DNA from: Gammaproteobacteria bacterium
Lineage (GTDB): Bacteria; Pseudomonadota; Gammaproteobacteria; GCA-001735895
DNA: 64,000 bases
Direction: 5' to 3'
Assembly (NCBI GenBank): GCA_030066085.1
Contig: JASJCI010000023.1
Span: 1 to 64,000 of the forward strand
Translations under genes and position numbers: made by a program
In this document: positions 16,439 through 24,958 of the stretch, in pieces
Layout of the letters: every line of letters starts with the position of its first letter
How positions within the stretch are numbered: position 1 is the first letter of the stretch
The notes under the pieces: model-generated
The model's database searches: none
The model's input: only the letters and a program-made list of their open reading frames with translations
What the model was told of the DNA's origin: nothing

Positions 16439-17206
16439 TCACAAACCGTAGTCCGGGTGTAGCGTCAGGACCTCGAAACCGGTGTCGGTAACCAGGTTGG
16501 TGTGTTCCCACTGCGCCGACAGGCTGTGATCCTTGGTCACCACGGTCCATTCGTCCGGCAGCAGTTTGACCTGGCGGCGGCCGAGGTTGATCATCGGCTC
16601 GACGGTGAAGGTCATGCCGGGTTCGAGCATCAGGCCGGTGTCCGGTTTGCCGTAGTGCAGCACCTGCGGATCTTCATGAAACACCTTGCCGATACCGTGG
16701 CCGCAGTATTCGCGCACCACGCTGCAGTTGTTCTTCTCGGCATGCGCCTGGATCGCATGACCGATGTCGCCGAGCCGAATACCCGGACGGATCATCTCGA
16801 TGCCGATTTTCATGCATTCGTAGGCAATACGGCTGATTCGCTGCCCCTGCACCGTGGGTTTGCCGACCAGGAACATGCGGCTGGTATCACCGTGGTAACC
16901 GTCCTTGATGACGGTGATATCGATGTTGATGATGTCGCCGTTCTTGAGTTTCTTGTCGGCCGGTATGCCGTGACAGACCACGTGATTGACCGAGGTGCAG
17001 ATCGAACGCGGGAAGCCGCGGTAGTTCAGCGGCGCGGGCACCACCTGCTGCTGGTTGATCATGTAATCGTGGCAGATATCGTTCAGGTGCTGGGTCGTCA
17101 CGCCGGGCTCGACATGCGGCTCGATCATGCGCAGAACGTCGGCGGCGAGGCGCCCGGCGACGCGCATTTTCTCGATTTCCTCGGCGGATTTGATTGTGAC
17201 AGCCAT
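16439..17206 (-). CDS. map: Methionine aminopeptidase type I
   Basis: 255 aa. It removes the N-terminal Met from nascent proteins. All catalytic residues are visible at canonical positions: H79, metal ligands D96, D107, H170, E203 and E234. The gene reads away from rpsB, as in many Gammaproteobacteria. Its start at 17206 is followed on the map side by a compact divergent region shared with the rpsB promoter. A minus-strand CATAAT-like -10 near 17245 may serve it, overlapping the rpsB promoter. Confidence 0.97.
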   Translation of the reverse strand: MAVTIKSAEEIEKMRVAGRLAADVLRMIEPHVEPGVTTQHLNDICHDYMINQQQVVPAPLNYRGFPRSICTSVNHVVCHGIPADKKLKNGDIINIDITVIKDGYHGDTSRMFLVGKPTVQGQRISRIAYECMKIGIEMIRPGIRLGDIGHAIQAHAEKNNCSVVREYCGHGIGKVFHEDPQVLHYGKPDTGLMLEPGMTFTVEPMINLGRRQVKLLPDEWTVVTKDHSLSAQWEHTNLVTDTGFEVLTLHPDYGL

Positions 17207-17225
17207 AAATTAAAGCGGCAGGCGG

Positions 17226-17254
17226 TTGTTGCGGATACGGGATTATGGTATAAA
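17226..17254 (+). promoter_or_regulatory. rpsB operon promoter with GC-rich discriminator
   Basis: TTGTTG (17226-17231), a 17-nt spacer and TATAAA (17249-17254) form a good sigma70 promoter. The bases immediately after the -10 box are GCGCGCGCCC. A G/C discriminator is the known mark of promoters repressed by ppGpp/DksA, as established for ribosomal protein and rRNA operons in E. coli. The leader from here to the rpsB start codon is about 185 nt. Confidence 0.65.
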
Positions 17255-17290
17255 GCGCGCGCCCTCGGCAACTGCCGCGGGTAAATTTAT

Positions 17291-17318
17291 AAAACACTGA
17301 AAAATTTAGTGTTTTTTT
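17291..17318 (+). terminator. Terminator-like hairpin inside the rpsB leader
   Basis: AAAACACT (17291-17298) pairs with AGTGTTTT (17308-17315) around a 9-nt loop and runs into seven T residues (17312-17318). It lies after the predicted rpsB promoter and before the gene, so if active it would attenuate the operon. The stem is A/T-rich and may be weak. Confidence 0.35.
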
Positions 17319-17319
17319 A

Positions 17320-17427
17320 ACGACACACACATGTCGTAACGCGCTTACGGGTGCCCGGCTTTTACCAGAGAGCGGGTCTTAAGCGTCGGGCATGTGGAGG
17401 CTCAACCCCGGACGATTACGATCGTCC
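17320..17427 (+). promoter_or_regulatory. Structured rpsB mRNA leader (S2 autoregulation candidate)
   Basis: Three further hairpins can be read. ACGACA (17320-17325)/TGTCGT (17332-17337). TGCCCGGC (17352-17359)/GTCGGGCA (17385-17392), 8 bp with one G-U. GGACGAT (17410-17416)/ATCGTCC (17421-17427), a perfect 7-bp stem with a TACG tetraloop ending 20 nt before the start codon. In E. coli and relatives S2 represses rpsB-tsf through a structured 5' leader (established). That this leader has the same function is inference from its position and folding. Confidence 0.5.
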
Positions 17428-17447
17428 AACTGACATCTGGAGATACC

Positions 17448-18545
17448 ATGTCTAACTTCACCATGCGTGAAATGTTGGAAGCGGGCGTGCATTTCGGCCA
17501 CCAAACCCGTTTCTGGAATCCGAAAATGGCGCCGTTCATTTTTGGCGAACGCAACAAGATTCACATCATCAACCTCGAGCAGACCATGCCGATGTGCAAG
17601 GATGCAACCGGTTACCTCGGCAAGATCGCATCGCGCAAGGGCAAGATCCTGTTCGTCGGCACCAAGCGTGCGGCATCGGACGCGATCCGCGATGAAGCGC
17701 ATCGCTGCGGTATGCCCTTCGTCAACCATCGCTGGCTTGGCGGAATGCTGACCAATTTCCGCACCGTGCGCGCCTCGATCAAGCGTCTCAAGGAACTCGA
17801 GGAGATGGCCGAAAGCAACAGCTACGAAAAGATCAACAAGAAGGAAATCCTGCAGCTGTCGCGCGAGCAGGAGAAACTGGAAAAGACGCTCGGTGGTATC
17901 AAGGATATGGGTGGTCTGCCAGACGCGCTGTTCGTGATCGACGTCGGCTACGAGAAAATCGCGGTGCAGGAAGCCGCCAAGCTCGGCATTCCGGTCGTAG
18001 GCATCGTCGATACCAACAACTCACCGGAAGATGTCGAGTACATTATTCCGGGTAACGACGATTCCATGCGCGCGATCAAGCTCTACGCCCGCCTGGCCGC
18101 TGACGCGGTGCTGGAGGGCAAGCAGAGCATCGTAACCGCGGTCGAGGGTGACGACGAACTCATCGAGATCGAGGAAGAGGCGAGCCCGGCGCCGGCTGCC
18201 GAAGCCGCTGCACCGGCTGCGGAAGCAAGCACCGCCGGCGATGCGGCGACTGAAGCCGATGCGGCTGCTGCCGAAGCCGGCGCGGACGAGGCCGGCGAGC
18301 CCGCAAGCGCCGCGCCAGCCGAAGCGCCCGAGGCGGCAGACGAAGCGGCCGCCGCAGCCCCCGCGGCTGACGACAGCGGTGAAACCGAGGCCGCTGCGCC
18401 GAAAAAGGCTGCCGCCAAGAAAGCCGCGACCAAGAAGGCTGCAACCAAGAAAGCCGCGACCAAGAAAGCCGCGACCAAGAAGGCTGCAACCAAGAAGGCC
18501 GCTACCAAGAAAGCAGCGACCAAGAAGGCCGCCGCCAAGGATTAA
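17448..18545 (+). CDS. rpsB: 30S ribosomal protein S2 with long Ala/Lys-rich C-terminal extension
   Basis: 365 aa from ATG 17448 ([27 protein letters not shown] ribosome site at 17437). Residues 1-235 are a complete S2, with [31 protein letters not shown] and [21 protein letters not shown]2 is usually about 240 aa and ends there. Here about 125 residues follow: an acidic Ala/Glu/Pro-rich linker (238-318) and then a basic tail (319-365) of repeated AAxKK units ending KKAAAKD. The tail resembles histone H1-like bacterial proteins. It is in frame without interruption, so a sequencing error is unlikely. First gene of the rpsB-tsf operon. Confidence 0.96.
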   Translation: MSNFTMREMLEAGVHFGHQTRFWNPKMAPFIFGERNKIHIINLEQTMPMCKDATGYLGKIASRKGKILFVGTKRAASDAIRDEAHRCGMPFVNHRWLGGMLTNFRTVRASIKRLKELEEMAESNSYEKINKKEILQLSREQEKLEKTLGGIKDMGGLPDALFVIDVGYEKIAVQEAAKLGIPVVGIVDTNNSPEDVEYIIPGNDDSMRAIKLYARLAADAVLEGKQSIVTAVEGDDELIEIEEEASPAPAAEAAAPAAEASTAGDAATEADAAAAEAGADEAGEPASAAPAEAPEAADEAAAAAPAADDSGETEAAAPKKAAAKKAATKKAATKKAATKKAATKKAATKKAATKKAATKKAAAKD

Positions 18546-18553
18546 TCTGATTG

Positions 18554-18570
18554 CCCGCCCGCGGGGCGGG
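18554..18570 (+). promoter_or_regulatory. GC hairpin between rpsB and tsf
   Basis: CCCGCCC (18554-18560), loop GCG, GGGCGGG (18564-18570): a perfect 7-bp all-GC stem, followed by TCTCT rather than a T-run. It lies in the 44-nt gap before tsf and could stabilise, pause or partially terminate the transcript. Confidence 0.55.
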
Positions 18571-18589
18571 TCTCTAGCGAGGTATACAA

Positions 18590-19462
18590 GTGGCTATCAC
18601 AGCAGCACTGGTTAAGGAACTGCGCGAACGCACCGGTTCGGGCATGATGGAATGCAAGAAGGCGTTGGTGGAAACCGGCGGCGATATCGAGGCCGCGGCG
18701 GAGCTGATGCGCAAGTCGGGCGCGGCCAAGGCCGACAAGAAGGCGGGCCGGGTCGCGGCCGACGGTGCAATCAAGGTCCGCGTGGCCGATGACGGCAAGA
18801 CCGCGGTCATCCTCGAGGTCAACTCGGAAACCGATTTCGTCGCCAAGGACGAGAACTTCCAGGCTTTCGCCGACGCGGTGGTGAACGTGGTTTTCGAGCA
18901 GGCCCCCGAGTCGGTCGACGCACTGTCGGCGCTTGGCCTGGCGGATGGCCAGAGCGTCGAGGAAGCACGCCAGGCGCTTATCGCCAAGGTTGGCGAGAAC
19001 ATCCAGCTGCGCCGGTTCCAGCGGGTCGAATCGGCGGATCGTATCGCGTCTTACCTGCACGGTGCGCGCATCGGCGTGCTGATCGATGCCGCCGCCGACG
19101 AGGACCTGGCGCGTGATATCGCCATGCACGTGGCGGCGGTAAACCCGCAGTTCGTCGACCAGGACTCGATTCCGGCCGATTTCGTCGAGCGCGAAAAATC
19201 GATCCTGATCGCCCAGGCGGAATCCAGCGGCAAACCGCCGGAGATCATCGAAAAAATGATCCAGGGCCGGCTCAACAAGTTTCTCGCCGAGGTTTCGCTG
19301 CTGGGTCAGCCCTTCGTCAAGGATCCCGACCAGACCGTTGCCAAGCTGTTGTCAGCGGCCGGCGCGTCGATCAACGGTTTCGTACGCTACGAGGTTGGCG
19401 AAGGGATCGAAAAGAAAGTCGAGGATTTTGCTGCCGAGGTCGCCTCGCAGCTAAAAAGCTGA
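18590..19462 (+). CDS. tsf: Elongation factor Ts
   Basis: 290 aa. Guanine nucleotide exchange factor for EF-Tu. The N-terminal UBA-like domain has [16 protein letters not shown] (11-26), followed by the core with [14 protein letters not shown] and the C-terminal domain with [10 protein letters not shown]. It starts with GTG at 18590 after an AGCGAGG site; the frame upstream is closed. A Rho-independent terminator follows immediately. Confidence 0.97.
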   Translation: MAITAALVKELRERTGSGMMECKKALVETGGDIEAAAELMRKSGAAKADKKAGRVAADGAIKVRVADDGKTAVILEVNSETDFVAKDENFQAFADAVVNVVFEQAPESVDALSALGLADGQSVEEARQALIAKVGENIQLRRFQRVESADRIASYLHGARIGVLIDAAADEDLARDIAMHVAAVNPQFVDQDSIPADFVEREKSILIAQAESSGKPPEIIEKMIQGRLNKFLAEVSLLGQPFVKDPDQTVAKLLSAAGASINGFVRYEVGEGIEKKVEDFAAEVASQLKS

Positions 19463-19473
19463 CGCTTTAAGCG

Positions 19474-19500
19474 GGCCGCGTTCAGCGCGGCCTTTTTTTT
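19474..19500 (+). terminator. Rho-independent terminator after tsf
   Basis: GGCCGCG (19474-19480), loop TTCAG, CGCGGCC (19486-19492), then eight T residues (19493-19500). It lies 12 nt after the tsf stop and separates rpsB-tsf from the pyrH cluster, at least partly. Confidence 0.9.
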
Positions 19501-19508
19501 GGTATATT
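19500..19508 (+). promoter_or_regulatory. Extended -10 promoter candidate for pyrH
   Basis: TGGTATATT (19500-19508) fits the extended -10 pattern TGnTATAAT with one mismatch, directly after the tsf terminator and 28 nt before the pyrH ATG. No good -35 box is seen, because the terminator occupies that place; extended -10 promoters can do without one. Confidence 0.45.
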
Positions 19509-19536
19509 GCGACGATTTCGAACCCGGGACGCGAGC

Positions 19537-20268
19537 ATGGAAAAGATCAAGCATCGGCGATTGCTGGTCAAGTTAAGCGGCGAAGCGCTCATGGGCCAGC
19601 AGGATGCCGGCATCGATCCCGCCATGGTTGACAAACTGGCGAAAGAGCTGTTCGCGCTGCGCGAGGCACAGGTCGAGATCGGTGTCGTGGTTGGTGGCGG
19701 TAACCTGCTGCGCGGAGCCAGTTTTGCCGAAACCGGCATGGATCGTGTCAGCGCTGATCACATGGGCATGCTGGCGACCGTCATGAATGCGCTGGCACTG
19801 CAGGATTCGCTGCTGCGCAACGGTGCCGCGGCGGTGGTAATGTCCGGGCTGGACATGCCGCAGGTGTGCGAAAGTTACACCCAGCGCGAAGCGCGTCGGC
19901 GTATCTCCGGGGGTGAAATCGTGATTTTCGCCGGCGGTACCGGCAGTCCGTACTTTACCACTGACACCGCGGCCAGCCTGCGCGCCATCGAAATTCGCGC
20001 TGATCTGCTGATCAAGGCCACCAAGGTCGACGGCATTTACGATCGCGACCCGGTGCGTGATCCGGATGCGGTGCGCTATGTGCACCTGGATTTCGACGAA
20101 GCCATCGATCACCGCCTCAAGGTGATGGATGCAGCCGCCATGATTCTGTGCAATGACAACGGGCTGGATCTCGTGGTTTGCGACATCAACCAGCCCGCCG
20201 CGCTGATCGACCTGGCCCAGGGCAAACCCGTGGGGACCCGGGTAACCTGCAAAGAGGCAAGAAAATGA
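19537..20268 (+). CDS. pyrH: Uridylate kinase
   Basis: 243 aa from ATG 19537 ([18 protein letters not shown]). It phosphorylates UMP to UDP and is regulated by GTP and UTP in the family. Visible: KLSGEAL phosphate loop, [11 protein letters not shown], the [15 protein letters not shown] helix and [16 protein letters not shown]. The stop overlaps the frr start (ATGA). Confidence 0.96.
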   Translation: MEKIKHRRLLVKLSGEALMGQQDAGIDPAMVDKLAKELFALREAQVEIGVVVGGGNLLRGASFAETGMDRVSADHMGMLATVMNALALQDSLLRNGAAAVVMSGLDMPQVCESYTQREARRRISGGEIVIFAGGTGSPYFTTDTAASLRAIEIRADLLIKATKVDGIYDRDPVRDPDAVRYVHLDFDEAIDHRLKVMDAAAMILCNDNGLDLVVCDINQPAALIDLAQGKPVGTRVTCKEARK

Positions 20269-20822
20269 TCGAAGACATCAAGCAAGAGGCCCGCGGCCGC
20301 ATGCAGAAAAGCATCGAGGCCTTCAAGGTCGAACTGAGCAAAATTCGCACCGGCAGGGCGCACCCCAGCCTGCTTAACCACGTCACGGTTGATTATTACG
20401 GCAGCGAGGTGCCGATCGGACAGGCTGCCAATATCGCGGTCGAGGATGCGCGGACACTGGCGGTGACGCCCTGGGACAAGTCCATGGTTGCGACGATCGA
20501 AAAGGCTATCATGACTTCCGACCTCGGCCTCAACCCGTCCACCGCTGGCACGGTCATCCGCGTACCCATGCCGCCGCTGACCGAAGAGCGCCGCAAGGAA
20601 CTGGTCAAGGTCGTACGCGAACTGGCCGAAAATGCTCGTGTCGCGGTACGCAATATACGGCGTGACGGCAATAATGATCTGAAATCGCTGGCCAAGGACA
20701 AGGACATTTCCGAGGATGACGAGCACAAGGGCCAGGACCTGGTGCAGCAGGTAACCAACGAATCGACCGATGAGATCGAGAACCTGCTGCAGGACAAAGA
20801 AAAAGAGTTGATGGAGATCTGA
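20265..20822 (+). CDS. frr: Ribosome recycling factor
   Basis: 185 aa, exactly the family length. With EF-G it splits post-termination ribosomes. Visible: the helix [52 protein letters not shown] and the C-terminal [15 protein letters not shown] 20265 is fixed by the 4-nt overlap with pyrH and the AAGAGG site. Confidence 0.97.
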   Translation: MIEDIKQEARGRMQKSIEAFKVELSKIRTGRAHPSLLNHVTVDYYGSEVPIGQAANIAVEDARTLAVTPWDKSMVATIEKAIMTSDLGLNPSTAGTVIRVPMPPLTEERRKELVKVVRELAENARVAVRNIRRDGNNDLKSLAKDKDISEDDEHKGQDLVQQVTNESTDEIENLLQDKEKELMEI

Positions 20823-20844
20823 GCCCTCGCGCCGCGCGAAACCG

Positions 20845-21585
20845 ATGAATGACGCCAGCCAGGCATCGCTGCCACGCCACGTCTGCATCGTCATGGACGG
20901 CAACGGACGCTGGGCCAGGAAGCGCATGATGCCGCGCACCTACGGTCATTCCAGGGGGGTCGAGGCGACCCGGCGAACGATCGAGTTTTGCGCGCGTAGC
21001 GGAATTCCGGAGCTGACCCTGTTCGCTTTCAGCAGCGAAAACTGGAATCGGCCGCAGGAGGAGGTCAACAGCCTGTTGCGCCTTTTTGTCCAGTCGCTGC
21101 AGCAGAACACCGCCGAACTCATCGACAACGATATTCGCATCCGCTTCATCGGCGAGCGCGAATCCTTCTCCGCCGAGTTGCGCGACCAGATCAGGGAGTC
21201 GGAACAGGCAACCGCGCACAACAGGCGCATGCTGCTCAATGTCGCCGCCAACTACGGTGGTCGCTGGGACATTCTGCAGGCGGCCCGGCGCCTGGCTCTC
21301 GATGTGCGGGCGGGACAGCTCGAGCCGGAGAACATCGGCGAGGCGGATTTCGGCGCCGCGCTGGCGACCGGTGACAGTCCCAATCCGGACCTGTTCATCC
21401 GCACCGGCGGCGAACACCGGATCAGCAACTTTCTGCTGTGGCAGATGGCTTACGCCGAGCTGTACTTTTGCGACACGCTGTGGCCGGATTTCGACGAGAT
21501 CGAAATGCAGCGCGCGCTCGAAGCCTACGCCGGCCGCCAGCGGCGTTTCGGTAAAACCGCCGAGCAGCATTCCGGGGCCGGCTGA
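20845..21585 (+). CDS. uppS: Undecaprenyl diphosphate synthase (cis-prenyltransferase)
   Basis: 246 aa. It builds the C55 lipid carrier of cell-wall synthesis from farnesyl diphosphate and isopentenyl diphosphate. MDGNGRWA (17-24) carries the catalytic Asp18; FSSENWNRP and RTGGEHRISNFLLWQMAYAE are the other family signatures. The gene is 22 nt after frr and overlaps cdsA by one base. Confidence 0.96.
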   Translation: MNDASQASLPRHVCIVMDGNGRWARKRMMPRTYGHSRGVEATRRTIEFCARSGIPELTLFAFSSENWNRPQEEVNSLLRLFVQSLQQNTAELIDNDIRIRFIGERESFSAELRDQIRESEQATAHNRRMLLNVAANYGGRWDILQAARRLALDVRAGQLEPENIGEADFGAALATGDSPNPDLFIRTGGEHRISNFLLWQMAYAELYFCDTLWPDFDEIEMQRALEAYAGRQRRFGKTAEQHSGAG

Positions 21586-22406
21586 TGTTACGCCAGCGTA
21601 TCGTTACCGCGGCCATACTCGGGGTGGTGGTGATCGGCAGCATCCTGTTCGACGACACCGGCCTGCTGGCGCTGCTGTTCGCGCTGGCGCTCGCCTTCGC
21701 CGCCCGTGAACTCGTAGCGCTGATCCTGCCTGGCAAGCCCGCGGTCGCGATCGTGATCGCGCTCGCTTTCGCCCTGCTGTTCTGGTGGTCAGCGGAACGG
21801 ATAGATCAGCAGCTGGTTTACTGGCAGAGCCTGGCCGGCGCCAGCGCATGGATCCTGATCATGTTTGCGCTGCCGCTGTACCGGCATCACGGAAACTGGC
21901 CACTGCTCCCGCGGGTAATCCTGCTGGGCGTGGGTCTCGACCTGCTGTGGATCTGTGTACATGGCCTGCTGTACCTGCAGCGCCAGTTCGATCCGGGTCA
22001 GTGGATATTGCTCTACCTGTTGACCCTGGTCTGGGTGGCCGATATCGGCGCCTACTTCAGCGGTCGTCGATTCGGTAAAACCAGGCTTGCGCCCGCGATC
22101 AGTCCGGGCAAGACGCGCGAGGGGGTAGCCGGCGGCCTGCTGGCCAACCTGTGCTGGATGCTGATCGTTTACTTCCTGGTTGACGGCTGGCAGATCGATT
22201 TGCCGCTGTTCGTCGCCATCGGTATCGCGACTGTCGCGATCTCGGTGGTCGGTGACCTGTCGATCAGCGTCCTCAAACGCGAGGCCGGGGTAAAGGACAG
22301 CGGCAGGCTGCTGCCCGGGCACGGCGGGATGCTCGATCGCATCGATTCCATCATCGCGGCTGCACCGGTTTTCGTCAGTGGGCTCTTTCTCGCGGGGGTA
22401 ACTTGA
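21585..22406 (+). CDS. cdsA: Phosphatidate cytidylyltransferase
   Basis: 273 aa integral membrane enzyme making CDP-diacylglycerol, the precursor of all major phospholipids. About eight hydrophobic helices are seen. The family signature is complete near the C-terminus ([20 protein letters not shown], then GMLDRIDS). The start overlaps uppS (TGATG) and the stop overlaps dxr (TTGA), so it is tightly coupled. Confidence 0.95.
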   Translation: MLRQRIVTAAILGVVVIGSILFDDTGLLALLFALALAFAARELVALILPGKPAVAIVIALAFALLFWWSAERIDQQLVYWQSLAGASAWILIMFALPLYRHHGNWPLLPRVILLGVGLDLLWICVHGLLYLQRQFDPGQWILLYLLTLVWVADIGAYFSGRRFGKTRLAPAISPGKTREGVAGGLLANLCWMLIVYFLVDGWQIDLPLFVAIGIATVAISVVGDLSISVLKREAGVKDSGRLLPGHGGMLDRIDSIIAAAPVFVSGLFLAGVT

Positions 22407-23575
22407 AACGCGTCACCTTACTCGGAGCTACCGGTTCCATTGGCCTGTCGACCCTCGACATTCTCGCACGGCATCCCGAACGCTTTACCCTGCATGCGGT
22501 AACCGCCGATACCAGTCATGCCCGCATGGCGGAGATCTGTCGTCGCTTTCGGCCCGCGGTTGCCGTGATGCGCGATGCATCCGCGGCGGCCGAATTGCGC
22601 GCGTTGCTGGAAGATAGCGAAACGCGAGTACTGGCGGGTGCCGAAGGCCTGGCCGAGGTTGCCGCGGAGCCGGCGGTGGATATCGTCGTGGCCGCGATTG
22701 TCGGGGCCGCGGGTCTGTTACCGACCCTGGCCGCGGTGCAGGCAGGCAAGCGCATTTTGCTGGCAAACAAGGAAACCCTGGTCATGGCGGGCGATCTGTT
22801 CATGGCCGAGGTGAGTCGTCACGGCGCCGAGCTGCTGCCGGTGGACAGTGAGCACAACGCGATTTTCCAGTGCCTGCCGGCGGCATCGCTCGGCGGTATC
22901 GACGGTGCCGGGGTGGATCGTATCCTGTTGACCGGCTCGGGTGGTCCGTTTCGCGATCTGCCGCTGGAAGAACTGGGCGACGTTACCCCCGAACAGGCCT
23001 GCGCGCATCCGAACTGGGACATGGGTCCGAAAATCTCGGTAGATTCGGCTACCATGATGAACAAGGGGCTCGAGTTGATCGAGGCCTGCTGGCTGTTCGG
23101 CGTGCAACAGGAACAGATCGAAATCGTGCTGCATCGGCAGAGCATCGTGCATTCGATGGTTTCGTACCGCGACGGCTCCGTGCTTGCGCAGCTTGGCAAT
23201 CCGGACATGCGGACGCCGATTGCCAATGCGCTGGCCTGGCCCGAGCGCATCAGCAGCGGGGTGGAACCTCTCGACCTGGTAGCGGTCAGTCAACTGGATT
23301 TCAGCGCCGCCGACGAGCGTCGTTATCCCTGCCTGAGAATCGCGCGCGAAGCCTGGCGCGCAGGCGGTACCGGCATGGCCGTGATGAACGCCGCCAACGA
23401 GGTCGCGGTCGAACATTTCCTGCGCGGCGGCTTTGGTTTCGCCGATATCAGCGACCTGATCGAGACCGTGCTGGCAAGCCTGCCGCCGGTGCCGGCCGAG
23501 GATTTGGAAACGGTTTTGGAAGTGGACGATAAAGCGCGTAAACTTGCGCGCCAGATCATACAGCAGCGAACTTGA
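22403..23575 (+). CDS. dxr: 1-deoxy-D-xylulose 5-phosphate reductoisomerase
   Basis: 390 aa. It makes 2-C-methyl-D-erythritol 4-phosphate, the committed step of the MEP isoprenoid pathway that feeds uppS. NADPH loop [10 protein letters not shown] (7-16), catalytic region [26 protein letters not shown] and [10 protein letters not shown] are all present. The start is TTG at 22403 ([12 protein letters not shown]), overlapping the cdsA stop; no ATG gives a full N-terminus. Confidence 0.96.
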   Translation: MKRVTLLGATGSIGLSTLDILARHPERFTLHAVTADTSHARMAEICRRFRPAVAVMRDASAAAELRALLEDSETRVLAGAEGLAEVAAEPAVDIVVAAIVGAAGLLPTLAAVQAGKRILLANKETLVMAGDLFMAEVSRHGAELLPVDSEHNAIFQCLPAASLGGIDGAGVDRILLTGSGGPFRDLPLEELGDVTPEQACAHPNWDMGPKISVDSATMMNKGLELIEACWLFGVQQEQIEIVLHRQSIVHSMVSYRDGSVLAQLGNPDMRTPIANALAWPERISSGVEPLDLVAVSQLDFSAADERRYPCLRIAREAWRAGGTGMAVMNAANEVAVEHFLRGGFGFADISDLIETVLASLPPVPAEDLETVLEVDDKARKLARQIIQQRT

Positions 23576-23578
23576 CGC

Positions 23579-24958
23579 ATGGATTTTCTGGGAATCATTT
23601 ACAGCGTAGCGGCATTTATCGTCGCCATCGGTGTACTGGTAACGGTGCACGAATTCGGGCACTACTGGGTTGCGCGCAAGATGGGTGTCAAGGTTTTGCG
23701 TTTCTCGGTGGGGTTTGGCAAGCCGCTCTGGCTGCGCCGCGCGGGACCCGACCAGACGGAGTACGTGATAGCCTCGATTCCCTTCGGTGGCTACGTCAAG
23801 ATGCTCGACGAGCGTGAAGGCGAGGTGCCTGAAGAGGAAGCCGAACGCGCATTCAATCGCAAGTCGGTCTGGCGCCGTATTGCCATCGTGGCCGCCGGAC
23901 CCGCGTTCAATTTCCTGTTCGCAATCGTTGCCTACTATCTCATTTTTATCGTCGGGGTTACCGGTCTCAAGCCGGTCGTGGGTGATATTGCGCCGCAGGG
24001 GCCGGCTTATACAGCCGGCGTTCAGCCAGGGGACCTGATACTGTCGGTCAACGGGATCGAAACCCCGACCTGGGAAAAGGCCCATTTCGTCCTGCTGGAG
24101 GAAGCGGTCAGTGCCGAACGACTCATGCTGCAGGTACGCGACGAGGGTGGCCAGCCTGGCGAGCGGGTTATCGATATCCGCAACCTGGCGCTGTTGCAGA
24201 AGGAGCAAATCAATCTGATGCGTGACCTGGGCCTGAGTCGCTGGCAACCCGTCGGACCACCCGTCATCGACGAAGTGATCGCCGGGGGCGCGGCCGAGGC
24301 AGCCGGCCTGCTGGCCGGTGATCGAATCGCCTCGCTGGACGGCATCGAAATCGAGACAACCGGCCAGTGGGTAGACCTGGTGCGTGCAAACGCGGGATCC
24401 ATGGTGGTTCTCAGGGTTTTGCGCGATGGCAGGCGCATCGACCTCGAGCTGACGCCCCGCAGCAGGACGGAAAACGGCGAAACCTTCGGGTTTATCGGGG
24501 TGCGGCATCGGGTCGACGTGCCTGAATCGGTGCTGGATGAAATGCGGGTAGTCGAGCGCTACGGTCCCGTCGAGGGCCTGGTGGCGGCTGCCGACAAGAC
24601 CTGGCGCATGACCTGGCTGACGCTGAAAGTGCTCGGCAAACTGGTGGTGGGTGAAGCCAGCGTGCGCAATCTCAGCGGGCCGATTACCATAGCTGATTAC
24701 GCGGGCAAGTCTGCGCGCGTGGGACTGGAGCCTTTTCTCGCTTTTCTCGCCATCATCAGCATCAGTCTCGGTGTGCTCAACCTGCTGCCGGTGCCCATGC
24801 TGGACGGTGGTCACCTGCTGTATTACCTGGTCGAAATCTTCAAGGGAAGCCCGGTATCGGAACAAACCGAGATTTTTGGTCAGAAGATTGGCATCGTGCT
24901 GCTGTTCGGCCTGATGTCGATTGCGCTGTATAACGATTTATTGCGCCTGGTCAGTTAA
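23579..24958 (+). CDS. rseP: Regulator of sigma E protease (site-2 intramembrane protease)
   Basis: 459 aa. Zinc site HEFGH (H24, E25, H28) in the first membrane helix and NLLPVPMLDGGH in a C-terminal helix provide the third ligand. Two PDZ domains lie between them (about 130-300; PAYTAGVQPGDLILSVNG and GGAAEAAGLLAGDRIASLDG). In E. coli it cleaves anti-sigma factor RseA and leftover signal peptides. It precedes bamA directly (stop TAA, then TTG start), the usual envelope-stress neighbourhood. Confidence 0.96.
   Translation: MDFLGIIYSVAAFIVAIGVLVTVHEFGHYWVARKMGVKVLRFSVGFGKPLWLRRAGPDQTEYVIASIPFGGYVKMLDEREGEVPEEEAERAFNRKSVWRRIAIVAAGPAFNFLFAIVAYYLIFIVGVTGLKPVVGDIAPQGPAYTAGVQPGDLILSVNGIETPTWEKAHFVLLEEAVSAERLMLQVRDEGGQPGERVIDIRNLALLQKEQINLMRDLGLSRWQPVGPPVIDEVIAGGAAEAAGLLAGDRIASLDGIEIETTGQWVDLVRANAGSMVVLRVLRDGRRIDLELTPRSRTENGETFGFIGVRHRVDVPESVLDEMRVVERYGPVEGLVAAADKTWRMTWLTLKVLGKLVVGEASVRNLSGPITIADYAGKSARVGLEPFLAFLAIISISLGVLNLLPVPMLDGGHLLYYLVEIFKGSPVSEQTEIFGQKIGIVLLFGLMSIALYNDLLRLVS

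Noticed and set aside
18160-18540. Long antisense frame opposite the S2 tail (Ala/Val-rich)
   Set aside because: It mirrors the GC-rich Lys/Ala repeats and has no independent evidence of coding.
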